Source: Collinsella vaginalis
GTDB taxonomy: Bacteria > Actinomycetota > Coriobacteriia > Coriobacteriales > Coriobacteriaceae
Assembly: GCF_900176655.1 (NCBI RefSeq)
Contig: NZ_LT838844.1
Coordinates: 352,111 to 396,715 of the forward strand
Direction: 5' to 3'
DNA length: 44,605 nt
Shown here: positions 27,620 through 36,534 of the stretch, piece after piece
Numbering within the stretch: position 1 is the first letter of the stretch
Layout of the letters: each line of letters opens with the position of its first letter
Notes under the pieces: generated by a model
Databases searched by the model: none
What the model was told of the DNA's origin: nothing
Seen by the model: only the letters and a program-made list of their open reading frames with translations
Program-made: the position numbers and the translations under genes

Positions 27620-27650
27620 CGGGTCGACCTTCTGGTCGGCCCGATTTTTT
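27620..27650 (+). terminator. Intrinsic terminator of the cellobiose-type operon
   Basis: CGGGTCGACC and GGTCGGCCCG form a near-perfect 10-bp stem with a TTCT loop, followed by ATTTTTT. The next 328 bp (27651-27978) are AT-rich without a gene and probably carry the promoter of the peptidase gene; I could not settle on a -35/-10 pair. Confidence 0.9.
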
Positions 27651-27978
27651 GCCGGGGCAGATCTCCCTTCTGTATTTGGAGAATGAATATTCTCAGCGCT
27701 GCATCTGATAGCAGAAAAAGGGCTTATCGTGCATCATTTATCCCTAGGTACCAAACTGGCATTGCAGTTTATCTGATATGTTATTTAACAACCCCGCTAT
27801 GGGACGGAATACGCGTCAGATTCTGCGCGAATGTTGCCGTTTCCGTCCACGGCAGACTTTCGACCGTCTGGGGGACCCGTCTCATCAAATTGAATAAAAA
27901 CAGGCAGAAACTGAGTATCATCAGATCGCATGCAGCGTTGAGACTGAGGTGCTGGACACGGAAGAAAGGGAAGGCAAG

Positions 27979-30147
27979 ATGAAACTACGTTCTGTCTTGG
28001 GGAAGGTCGCGGGAGGTGGCATGCTGGCCGCGTCGCTCATCATGGCGGCTCCGATCAACGCGCTCGCATGCACCCAGGTCTACATGGGCAGCGACCTGAC
28101 CACGAACGGCTCCACCTTTGTCGGCCGGGCGGAGGACTGGAACCCCCGGTACCTCAAGGCCTTCGGCGTGCAGGAGCGCGTGGAGAACCCGCAGTTCCGC
28201 TCCTTCGAGAACGACTCCGTCATCGGTTCGGGTTTTGAGTACACCTATTCTGGTCCCGGGTACCGCTACACCTACGTGCGCGACCAGCCCGAGGAGTGGG
28301 GCGCTGAGAACGACCCCGTCGCCAAGCGTGTCTACTCCGAGGCGGGCATCAACGAGCACGGCGTTGCCGTCTCCGCCACGCTCTCGATGTACATGAACGA
28401 CGCGATCAAGGCCGTCGATCCGCTCGTGCCCACGGGCATCGGCGAGTACAACCTCACCGACGTGGTGCTCTCCATCTCTGACAGCGCCCGCGACGGCGTC
28501 GAGAAGCTCGGCAAGATCGTCGACGAGCACGGCTCCTGCGAGGCCAACCAGATCATCATCGCCGACTCCAAGGAGACCTGGATCTTCAGCCAGCTCTCCG
28601 GCCACCAGTGGGTCGCCATCAAGATGAGCTCCGACGTGGTCTCGGCGAACCCCAACATCGGGCGCATCGAGTACAAGGTCGACCTGGACGACGCCAGTAA
28701 CGTCGTGCACTCCGAGGGGGTCGTGTCCGTGCCCGAGGGTGCCAGCATCCTCAAGACCGACGAGGACGGCACCATCAACATCGGACAGACCTACGGCCGG
28801 GAGAATGCGGGGTCCGGTCAGTACATCCGCTATGTCCAGGCCCGCGCGTACTTCGGCGCCCCGCTCACCGAGGGTGTCGACTACACGCTGAAGGCGGACG
28901 GAAACGTCGAGACCGTCGTGTCCCCGCAGCTCATGTTCAAGCCCGGCCGTGAGATCGACACCTTCACCGCGCTGCGCTCCATCGCCGCCCGCGGCGAGCA
29001 GACCTCGAACCTCAACGCCAACCTGAACTCAGGCCTCTACTCCGTGGGCAACAAGAATACGGTTGAGGGCCATATCTTCGAGATCCGCCACAACCAGTCG
29101 CCCGACACCGCGATCATCCAGTGGACCTCCCTCTCCCGCACCGAGTTCAGCGTGGCCCTGCCGAGCTACTCCGCCCTGCTGACCGAGGTGCCCGAGGACC
29201 TCTATCCCAAGTGGGACAGCCTCGACGCCTCGCACCGCGGCGCTGATATCGAGGACGACAACCTCGACAAGGCCCTTGAGGACGATGAGAGCGGGATCCT
29301 GAACTACGCGCTGATGGACATCAACACCATCGCGTACAACAACCGCTCCTCCATGGCCGAGGGCACCCGCGCCTACCTCGATGCCATGCAGCGCTCGGTG
29401 ATCGCCCAGCAGGAGATCGTCGACAAGATCATGCAGAACACGCCGGCAGGGGAGGAGCGCACCGCGCTCGCGAACGACCTCTTCGCCCGCGTCTCCCGCT
29501 CCGCCTACGAGAAGCTCCACGCCCTCGCTGACGAGATGCGCGCCTATGTGAAGGCTGGCGACTTCTCCGCGCCCTTCGTCCCGAGCGACTACGACCCTGC
29601 CACCCAGGGCCTCAAGACCCCGATCAGCTACGCCGGCTACTTCGTGGCCCCCACCATCACCGCCCATCCCGTCTCGGCCGCGTATGAGAAGGGTGCCGCT
29701 GCCACGCCGCTCACCGTTGCGGCCACCGTCGAGGATGGCGTTCAGGGCTCTGACGCCGGGCTCACTTTCCAGTGGTACCGCCGCGCCGCCGCCTCTACCG
29801 AGCGTGCCGCCGGTGACGAGGAGCTCACGGGTTACACGAGCAGCACGCTTCCGGTTGACACCTCGCAGGTCGGCGAGTTCCAGTACTACGCGGTCGCGAC
29901 GAACGCCCAGGGCCTCTCCACCACCTCCGACGCGGCCACCATCACCGTGACCGAGCCCAAGGTCAAGGATCCCGAGCCCAAGACCCCCGAGCCCGGCACT
30001 GACGGGACGACCACGCAGGTCAAGAAGGGTGTCAAGGGCAAGCTGCCCAAGACCGGCGACGTCGCCCTGCTGCAGATGAGCGCCATCGCCCTCGCAGGTG
30101 TCGCCGCCACCGGTGCGGGCGTCGTGGCCATCCGCCGCCGCCGTTAG
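27979..30147 (+). CDS. Cell-wall-anchored C69-family dipeptidase
   Basis: This secreted N-terminal-nucleophile hydrolase of peptidase family C69 (PepD/dipeptidase A) has 722 residues. The signal peptide (MKLRSVLGKVAGGGML..) ends at ALA just before Cys31. Signal cleavage would expose that Cys as the catalytic N-terminal residue (CTQVYMG). The C69 core follows: NGSTFVGRAEDW, GINEHGVAVSATLS, EANQIIIADSKETWIF. An Ig-like domain (about 555-665, ending AATITVTEP) leads to a Pro-rich spacer, the sortase motif LPKTG, a hydrophobic segment and RRRR. It probably degrades host or dietary peptides at the surface. AAAGGGAAGG precedes the ATG. Confidence 0.92.
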   Translation: MKLRSVLGKVAGGGMLAASLIMAAPINALACTQVYMGSDLTTNGSTFVGRAEDWNPRYLKAFGVQERVENPQFRSFENDSVIGSGFEYTYSGPGYRYTYVRDQPEEWGAENDPVAKRVYSEAGINEHGVAVSATLSMYMNDAIKAVDPLVPTGIGEYNLTDVVLSISDSARDGVEKLGKIVDEHGSCEANQIIIADSKETWIFSQLSGHQWVAIKMSSDVVSANPNIGRIEYKVDLDDASNVVHSEGVVSVPEGASILKTDEDGTINIGQTYGRENAGSGQYIRYVQARAYFGAPLTEGVDYTLKADGNVETVVSPQLMFKPGREIDTFTALRSIAARGEQTSNLNANLNSGLYSVGNKNTVEGHIFEIRHNQSPDTAIIQWTSLSRTEFSVALPSYSALLTEVPEDLYPKWDSLDASHRGADIEDDNLDKALEDDESGILNYALMDINTIAYNNRSSMAEGTRAYLDAMQRSVIAQQEIVDKIMQNTPAGEERTALANDLFARVSRSAYEKLHALADEMRAYVKAGDFSAPFVPSDYDPATQGLKTPISYAGYFVAPTITAHPVSAAYEKGAAATPLTVAATVEDGVQGSDAGLTFQWYRRAAASTERAAGDEELTGYTSSTLPVDTSQVGEFQYYAVATNAQGLSTTSDAATITVTEPKVKDPEPKTPEPGTDGTTTQVKKGVKGKLPKTGDVALLQMSAIALAGVAATGAGVVAIRRRR

Positions 30148-30210
30148 CAAGCCTGCAACGGGTGCCCAGGCGGTCTTTAAGGCCGCCGGGGTTTGACCCA
30201 TGAGATCGAT

Positions 30211-30260
30211 CGGGCCCCCTCCGCGCAGCTCTGTCAGCGCGGAGGGGCCCGCCGTGTTTT
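30211..30260 (+). terminator. Intrinsic terminator after the C69 peptidase
   Basis: CGGGCCCC..TCCGCGC and GCGCGGAGGGGCCCG form a 15-bp stem with one bulge and a 10-nt loop. A short GCCGTG stretch then leads to TTTT. Confidence 0.75.
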
Positions 30261-30350
30261 CCGCCTGCGTCACGGGCCCGGTCGGCATGCTTCGCATCGG
30301 GGACGTGCTAGGATAGATTGGCCTGTCAAGCACGTCAAAGGGGGAGACCC

Positions 30351-31292
30351 ATGAGCAATATCCTCGTCCTCGGACACCAGAATCCCGATAACGACGCCAT
30401 CATGTCGGCCGTCATGTTCGCGCAGCTCAAGAACGCGCTGAACGACGGCAACACCTACGAGCCCTGCCGTCTGGGGCCTCTGCCCAAGGAGACGGCCCTC
30501 GTCCTCGAGAAGTGGGGCATCGCCGAGCCCCGGCTCATCGAGGGCATCGAGCCCGCGGCGGAGGGTGAGGAGCGTCAGCAGATCATTCTCACCGACCACA
30601 ACGAGAGCGGGCAGTCCGTGCCCGGTCGCGAGAACGCCAGCGTCATCGGCCTTGTCGACCACCACCGCATCGGTGACTTCGAGACCGCGCAGCCGCCCTT
30701 CGTCGTGGTGCTGCCCTGGGGCTCCAGCTGCACGGTCATTTCGTACCTGTTCGACGCCTACGGTATCGAGCCCACGGATGCGCAGGTCGCCTGCTTGCTC
30801 GCCGCGATGATGACCGACACGGTCATGCTCAAGAGCCCCACCACCACCGACGTTGACCGGCGCTTCGCCGCCCGTTGGGGCGAGCGCCTGGGCGTCGACC
30901 CGGTCGAGTACGGCAAGGAGATCTTCAAGAGCCGCGGCTCGGGCGACTTCACGCCTGAGCAGATGGTGACCCGCGACATAAAGCGCTTCACCGTGGACGG
31001 CAAGGACCTCTTCATCGGCCAGTACGAGACCGTGGACGGCGCCGCGGCCCTGAAGGAGCTTCCCGCCATCCGCGAGGCCATGGAGGCCTACCGCGTCGAG
31101 CACGATGCCGCCGGCGTGGTGCTCCTCATCACCGATATCCTGGAAGAGGGCTCGCAGGTCCTGCTCATGGGTGACACCGAGGCCGCCCAGCGCGGTCTCG
31201 GCATCGCCGACGAGCCTGAGGGCGTTTGGATGCCCGGTGTGCTCTCCCGCAAGAAGCAAGTCGCGGCCCCCATCATCGCCGCAGGGAACTAA
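30351..31292 (+). CDS. ppaC: Manganese-dependent inorganic pyrophosphatase (family II)
   Basis: This cytosolic enzyme hydrolyses pyrophosphate to drive biosynthesis. It has 313 residues. The DHH-superfamily metal motifs are visible: LGHQNPDNDA, the DHN of ILTDHNE, GLVDHHRIGDF and the CLLAAMMTDTVMLKSPTTT segment. The C-terminal DHHA2 domain ends with the substrate-binding SRKKQVAAPI, matching the SRKKQ signature of family II enzymes. The ATG has GGGGGAG upstream, and a possible extended -10 (TGCTAGGAT) lies at 30306. Confidence 0.96.
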   Translation: MSNILVLGHQNPDNDAIMSAVMFAQLKNALNDGNTYEPCRLGPLPKETALVLEKWGIAEPRLIEGIEPAAEGEERQQIILTDHNESGQSVPGRENASVIGLVDHHRIGDFETAQPPFVVVLPWGSSCTVISYLFDAYGIEPTDAQVACLLAAMMTDTVMLKSPTTTDVDRRFAARWGERLGVDPVEYGKEIFKSRGSGDFTPEQMVTRDIKRFTVDGKDLFIGQYETVDGAAALKELPAIREAMEAYRVEHDAAGVVLLITDILEEGSQVLLMGDTEAAQRGLGIADEPEGVWMPGVLSRKKQVAAPIIAAGN

Positions 31293-31332
31293 GCGGGGCC
31301 GTCCCGGCAGATCCCGGGCTGAACCCGACGAA

Positions 31333-31368
31333 GACGCGCCCCTGAATCGAGCGGTTCAGGGGCGCGTC
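31333..31368 (+). terminator. Intrinsic terminator after ppaC
   Basis: GACGCGCCCCTGAA and TTCAGGGGCGCGTC form a perfect 14-bp stem with an 8-nt loop, but only a weak T-stretch (CGGTATTCC) follows. It sits just upstream of nhaA, so it could also attenuate read-through into that gene. Confidence 0.75.
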
Positions 31369-31403
31369 CGGTATTCCCCGTGCCACGGGGAGGAAAGGAC
31401 GCC

Positions 31404-32756
<1,353 letters not shown>

Positions 32757-32900
32757 GGCGCGGCAGGGGGAAATGACAGGGTAGTCTTGACCAGGCGGCG
32801 CACGGGGTCCTCAAGGGTGGGGCCATCGGCATGGTATCGCCAGATGATCGCCTGTCGGGCAGCCGTCAGACGGGCTCATGTCGCGAAGAATCGAGCGGCT

Positions 32901-33093
32901 GGTCAAAACATGCAACTTCTTGGGCAAATGGGGAAGAGTCCTCTGGGACGATAAGCTTGCGCAGCCTTAATTCGTGATCATTTAATCTAATATGACTACT
33001 ATTTTTTCATCATGCTGCAGCGCGGAGCCTGATGAGGGCACGCAGAAACCTTCATCAGGCTCCTGCGTGCCCAAGAAGTTGCTAGTTTTGACC
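32901..33093. mobile_element. 193-bp foldback (MITE-like) element
   Basis: The ends 32901-32925 (GGTCAAAACATGCAAC...) and 33069-33093 are 25-bp inverted repeats differing at only two adjacent positions (CATG versus CTAG). There is no transposase and no clear target-site duplication. Inside, 33024-33035 (GGAGCCTGATGA) pairs with 33052-33063, and 33036-33044 (GGGCACGCA) pairs with 33064-33072 in an interlocked order. A TAATAT -10-like box at 32988 could start a transcript through it. The surrounding 32757-33166 interval has no gene. Confidence 0.6.
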
Positions 33094-33166
33094 ATCGGGC
33101 TGAAAATCCACGAGTTTGCGAAGCGATGGATCTGCCGCAGTCGGTGTTTGCAGCGCTTTGCCGTGA

Positions 33167-34114
33167 CTACTTCGACTCGGGAAGCACGGAGAAGATGATG
33201 CTGACGATCGCGCAGAGGATCCCCCCGACGACCCAGGCAAGCCAGAAGTAGTCGTTCAGACCGCCTGGGCCGAAATAAAGCAAGAACATTGCGACAACGG
33301 ATGCGATCAGCATAATGATGATGCAGATGGCGTCGACGAGCTTCTTTGCGCGCCCAGTCAGCTTGAAATCATCGGGATCCGCATCCGCGTCCTTTGAGTT
33401 GTTGTACGCGGCGATGTTGAACCGACTCTGCATGATGCCCGCATATGCCATCACGCTGGCACCCAAGCCGCCGAATCCGATCACCCAGGCGCCCGCGAGC
33501 TCGCCGGTGGCATCCGTGGTGGCGCTATCGAGGAAGGCGGCCCCGGCAACGCCGATGAAGATGATGCCGATGCCGATGATCAGCAGACGGGCAAGCAGGC
33601 TGGTGCCCAGGCGCCGGTCCTCGGGTGTGTAGAAGTCCTCGATGAACGGATGGGCGCGTTTGAACTCGCTGTAGTTGAGGCCGGTGGGGATCAGGATCGC
33701 CAGGCCGAGGAAGGCGCCTGCGAACAAGGCGACGGCTGTGGGCCCCTCCCCGGGGATGTAATGGCTGGTGAGGATGCCGCCGACCCCTCCGAGGCAGAGG
33801 ACGAAGATTGCAAGTGCCACGGATCGTGCGCGTGAGCGCATGTGGGCGTCGTACCCGCAGATGTCCGATGCCGGCCCCGAGGCGACAACCTCGGTGGGTG
33901 CGGGGCTCGTGTCGGTGAGATCGCCCTTGACGAGGTCGTCGAGGGAGCAGCCGAAGATGTCGCAGAGCTTCATGAGCTTGTCCATCTCGGGGTAGGCGCG
34001 TTCGGCCTCCCACTTGGTGACGCTCTGACGGCTCACGCCGACGAGCATCGCGAGCTGCTCCTGGGTCATGTTGCGTGTGCGGCGGAGGTGCTGCAGGTTG
34101 TCTCGGAAGCCCAT
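33167..34114 (-). CDS. XRE-family regulator with C-terminal membrane domain
   Basis: This 315-residue protein joins a Cro/C1-type helix-turn-helix to a membrane anchor. Residues 1-62 are the DNA-binding domain (FRDNLQHLRRTRNMTQEQLAMLVGVSRQSVTKWE, then the FGCSLDDLVKGD tail common in Gram-positive regulators). After a short linker, about six hydrophobic segments fill residues 97-312, including VALAIFVLCLGGVGGIL and the final VVGGILCAIVSIIFSVL. AAAGGAG lies 5 nt before the ATG. Such one-component membrane-linked regulators sense envelope or membrane signals; the signal here is unknown. No target gene is obvious nearby, although nhaA lies upstream and pyk downstream. Confidence 0.88.
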   Translation of the reverse strand: MGFRDNLQHLRRTRNMTQEQLAMLVGVSRQSVTKWEAERAYPEMDKLMKLCDIFGCSLDDLVKGDLTDTSPAPTEVVASGPASDICGYDAHMRSRARSVALAIFVLCLGGVGGILTSHYIPGEGPTAVALFAGAFLGLAILIPTGLNYSEFKRAHPFIEDFYTPEDRRLGTSLLARLLIIGIGIIFIGVAGAAFLDSATTDATGELAGAWVIGFGGLGASVMAYAGIMQSRFNIAAYNNSKDADADPDDFKLTGRAKKLVDAICIIIMLIASVVAMFLLYFGPGGLNDYFWLAWVVGGILCAIVSIIFSVLPESK

Positions 34115-34375
34115 GGCGCTCCTTTGTTTTGAGAACCGCTGGGACAGCTCTCACCATAGGGTAGCAAAGGGGTCGCCTCCACCAACCGGGGGCTGCATTT
34201 TGGTTCGCAAATGGGGAGCGCCCCGGGCGCTCAATGGCTGCAAGCCGCAGGTAGAGCTCGGTGTAACGGATCGTATACGTCCGTAGAGGGAAAACGGTTT
34301 GGGTGCCGAGAGGGGTGGTGCAACAAGGCACCCTGTCGACAGCTGGAGCATGACGAACGAGAAGCGCGCGCAACG

Positions 34376-34407
34376 AAAAACCCCGGCCGCGCTGGGCGAC
34401 CGGGGTT
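34376..34407 (-). terminator. Intrinsic terminator of pyk
   Basis: Read on the minus strand, AACCCCGG and CCGGGGTT form an 8-bp stem extended by inner GC pairs, followed by a T-run (the A-run at 34376-34380). It lies 31 nt beyond the pyruvate kinase stop. Between this and the XRE gene (34115-34375) I see only the palindrome CGTATACG at 34272 and the inverted pair GGGTGCC / GGCACCC at 34301/34327, and no gene. Confidence 0.85.
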
Positions 34408-34438
34408 CCGAAGCCTCGTGTATGTGGATGCGTCTCGC

Positions 34439-35899
34439 TTAACGCACCTGGGCCACGTAGGCGACGTTGGTCGAGGAGATCTTGTCCTCGAGCTGCACGG
34501 ACATGCGCGGATCGCCGGCGGTGGCGACGGTGATGTCACCCTTCTCGACGTAGCCGAGCTCCTTGGCGGTCTCGATCGCCTTCACGATCGTGCCGTTGAC
34601 CGTGCCCTGCGTGATGGCGGCGAGGTGCGGCTCGACGCCCCAGTACATGATCATCTGCTGCACGGCCCACTCGTGGCGGGAGAACGCGATGATCGGCATG
34701 GCGGGACGGAAGTGCGACACGAGGCGGGCGGTGCGGCCCGTGGTGGTGGGAACGGTGATGCACTTGGCGCCGACAGCCGTGGCCATGTTCACCGCGGAGA
34801 GGCCGACCACGTTGTTGACGACGCGGGTGCCGTGAGAGCCGGCCGGGACCTCGAGCTTGCCGTGGGCGGGCAGGTGCTTCTCGGTCTCGTGCGCGATCTG
34901 GGCCTGCATGCGCACGGCCTCGACCGGGTACTGACCGGCAGCGGACTCGCCGGACAGCATCACGGCGTCGGTGCCGTCATAGATGGCGTTCGCGACGTCG
35001 GCGACCTCGGCGCGGGTTGGGCGCGGGTTGTGCTGCATGGAGTCGAGCATCTGCGTGGCGGTGATGACGGGCTTGTAGGCGTCGTTGCACTTCTTGATGA
35101 TCTGCTTCTGGATGTGCGGCACGAGCTCCGGCGCGATCTCGATGCCCAGGTCGCCGCGGGCGACCATGATGCCGTCGGAGTGCTCGAGGATGTCGTCGAA
35201 GTTGTCGACACCGAGGGCGCACTCGATCTTCGGGAAGATCGTCACATGCTCGCCGCCGTTCTCACGGCAGAGGGTGCGGATCTCCTCGACGGCGGCGCCG
35301 TCGCGGATGAAGGAGGCGGCGATGTAGTCGATGTTCTGCGTGAGGCCGAAGAGGATGTCCTGGCGGTCGCGCTCGGTGATGGCGGGCAGCGAGATGTTGA
35401 CGTTGGGCATGTTCACGCCCTTGCGCTCGCCGATGAGACCGTTGTTCAGCACGACGCAGTGGATGTCGGCGCCGTCGACGGACTCGACCTCGAGGCCGAC
35501 GAGGCCGTCGTCGATCAGGATGCGGGAGCCGGGGACGACCTCGGAGGGGAGGGCGAGGTAATCGAGGGAGATGTGCTCGGCGGTGCCGGCGAAATCCTCG
35601 GAGGTGGGCTGGGCGGTCACGATGATCTTGTCGCCGGTATGGACCTCAACCTTCTGGTGGTCCTTGAGCAGGCCGGTGCGCACCTCGGGGCCCTTGGTGT
35701 CGAGCAGGATGCCGATGGGGCGACCAAGCTCGTTGGCGATGCGGCGGACGCGCTCGATGCGGCCCTTGTGCTCCTCATAGGAGCCGTGGGAGAAATTGAA
35801 GCGGGCGACGTTCATGCCCGCCTTCATCATCTCACGAAGGATGTTCTCGTCGTCACAAGCGGGACCCATCGTGCATACGATCTTGGTGCGTTTGTACAT
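34439..35899 (-). CDS. pyk: Pyruvate kinase
   Basis: This last glycolytic enzyme converts phosphoenolpyruvate and ADP to pyruvate and ATP. It has 486 residues, the usual length without a C-terminal PEP-utiliser extension. Motifs in order are RTKIVCTMGPA, NVARFNFSHG, LDTKGPEVRTG, the catalytic IFPKIE with its lysine, VARGDLGIEI, ITATQMLDSM and DAVMLSGESAAG, followed by the allosteric C-terminal domain. The ATG at 35899 has GGAGG 5 nt upstream; an earlier in-frame ATG would encode an atypical extension. It works with the PTS, regenerating or consuming the PEP that drives sugar uptake. Confidence 0.97.
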   Translation of the reverse strand: MYKRTKIVCTMGPACDDENILREMMKAGMNVARFNFSHGSYEEHKGRIERVRRIANELGRPIGILLDTKGPEVRTGLLKDHQKVEVHTGDKIIVTAQPTSEDFAGTAEHISLDYLALPSEVVPGSRILIDDGLVGLEVESVDGADIHCVVLNNGLIGERKGVNMPNVNISLPAITERDRQDILFGLTQNIDYIAASFIRDGAAVEEIRTLCRENGGEHVTIFPKIECALGVDNFDDILEHSDGIMVARGDLGIEIAPELVPHIQKQIIKKCNDAYKPVITATQMLDSMQHNPRPTRAEVADVANAIYDGTDAVMLSGESAAGQYPVEAVRMQAQIAHETEKHLPAHGKLEVPAGSHGTRVVNNVVGLSAVNMATAVGAKCITVPTTTGRTARLVSHFRPAMPIIAFSRHEWAVQQMIMYWGVEPHLAAITQGTVNGTIVKAIETAKELGYVEKGDITVATAGDPRMSVQLEDKISSTNVAYVAQVR

Positions 35900-36163
35900 G
35901 CATACCTCCAGATATCCATACAATGCGTTCTAACAGCCGAAGTCATTATAGCCAACCCGCATTCCGCACTCCGACAAAAACCGACCGTCTGCCGAGTCCT
36001 TACAGGTGCACCACGGAAAAGATGCAGATACAAGGCCGTGTTGTGCTATGGGGGCCGGGCTGTGGCGGGGGAGCTGCGTGGAGGTGCGGTGTGATGCCGA
36101 GATGTGGTGTGCGGGCGGCGGTCACCCGTGTCTGCTCGGGACCTTGCGGTGACGGCGCTTGCA

Positions 36164-36369
36164 TACTGGCAGGTCACAATCACGGCGGCAAAGCAGTGCA
36201 AAGCGCGGATCCTGCACGGTCACGTCGGGTCGAGATGCTGACAGGTCACAATTGCGTCATTAGGCCGGAGGAAAGCATAAATCCTGCACTGTCAGCAGGG
36301 GGTGCGATGCTGACAGTGCAGGATTCGACCTCAACACCGCTACAGATGCCGAATTTTGCACGGTCGGCA
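36164..36369. repeat. Alternating dyad array 2 (six 18-bp motifs) upstream of the P-type ATPase
   Basis: Six copies of an 18-bp motif alternate in orientation: + 36164, - 36208, + 36236, - 36280, + 36308, - 36352. Start-to-start steps are exactly 44, 28, 44, 28, 44. The copy at 36236 reads TGCTGACAGGTCACAATT, and those at 36280 and 36308 read TGCTGACAGTGCAGGATT and pair perfectly across a 10-nt gap. The first two copies are weaker. The 26-nt gaps share no sequence. The same motif and layout occur at 2229-2362. The 35900-36534 interval contains no gene. Confidence 0.85.
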
Positions 36370-36408
36370 GAAACTCGGATGGAAGATGCGTTCCGCGTGC
36401 GCAATCAG

Positions 36409-36423
36409 GGTAGTATATCTACC
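36409..36423. promoter_or_regulatory. Operator-like palindrome before the P-type ATPase
   Basis: GGTAGTATATCTACC is a 15-bp palindrome 112 nt upstream of the ATPase start. It contains TAGTAT, which could be the -10 box. A metal-responsive repressor site is one possibility; none was matched. Confidence 0.4.
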
Positions 36424-36534
36424 GTTGCAAGCTGCCACTCAGCACGGCAGCCTTGATGGGCCCTTGCCCCTCTCCTGGGGAATTATGATCGGGCATCAAT
36501 CTGCTGGGTGGCCAACGGATCCCAGGAGGGGAAC

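Noticed and set aside
32757..32900. Remnant of a minus-strand gene (segment RQAIIWRYHADGPTLEDPV)
   Set aside because: The stretch reads like protein on the minus strand, but a stop interrupts it immediately upstream and no family is recognised; too short to call.
36164..36369. CRISPR array
   Set aside because: Repeats alternate in orientation, gaps are 26 and 10 nt, and no cas genes are present.
36370..36534. Metal riboswitch (for example the yybP-ykoY type) in the P-type ATPase leader
   Set aside because: Considered because of the gene type, but I could not find the conserved core sequence or fold.
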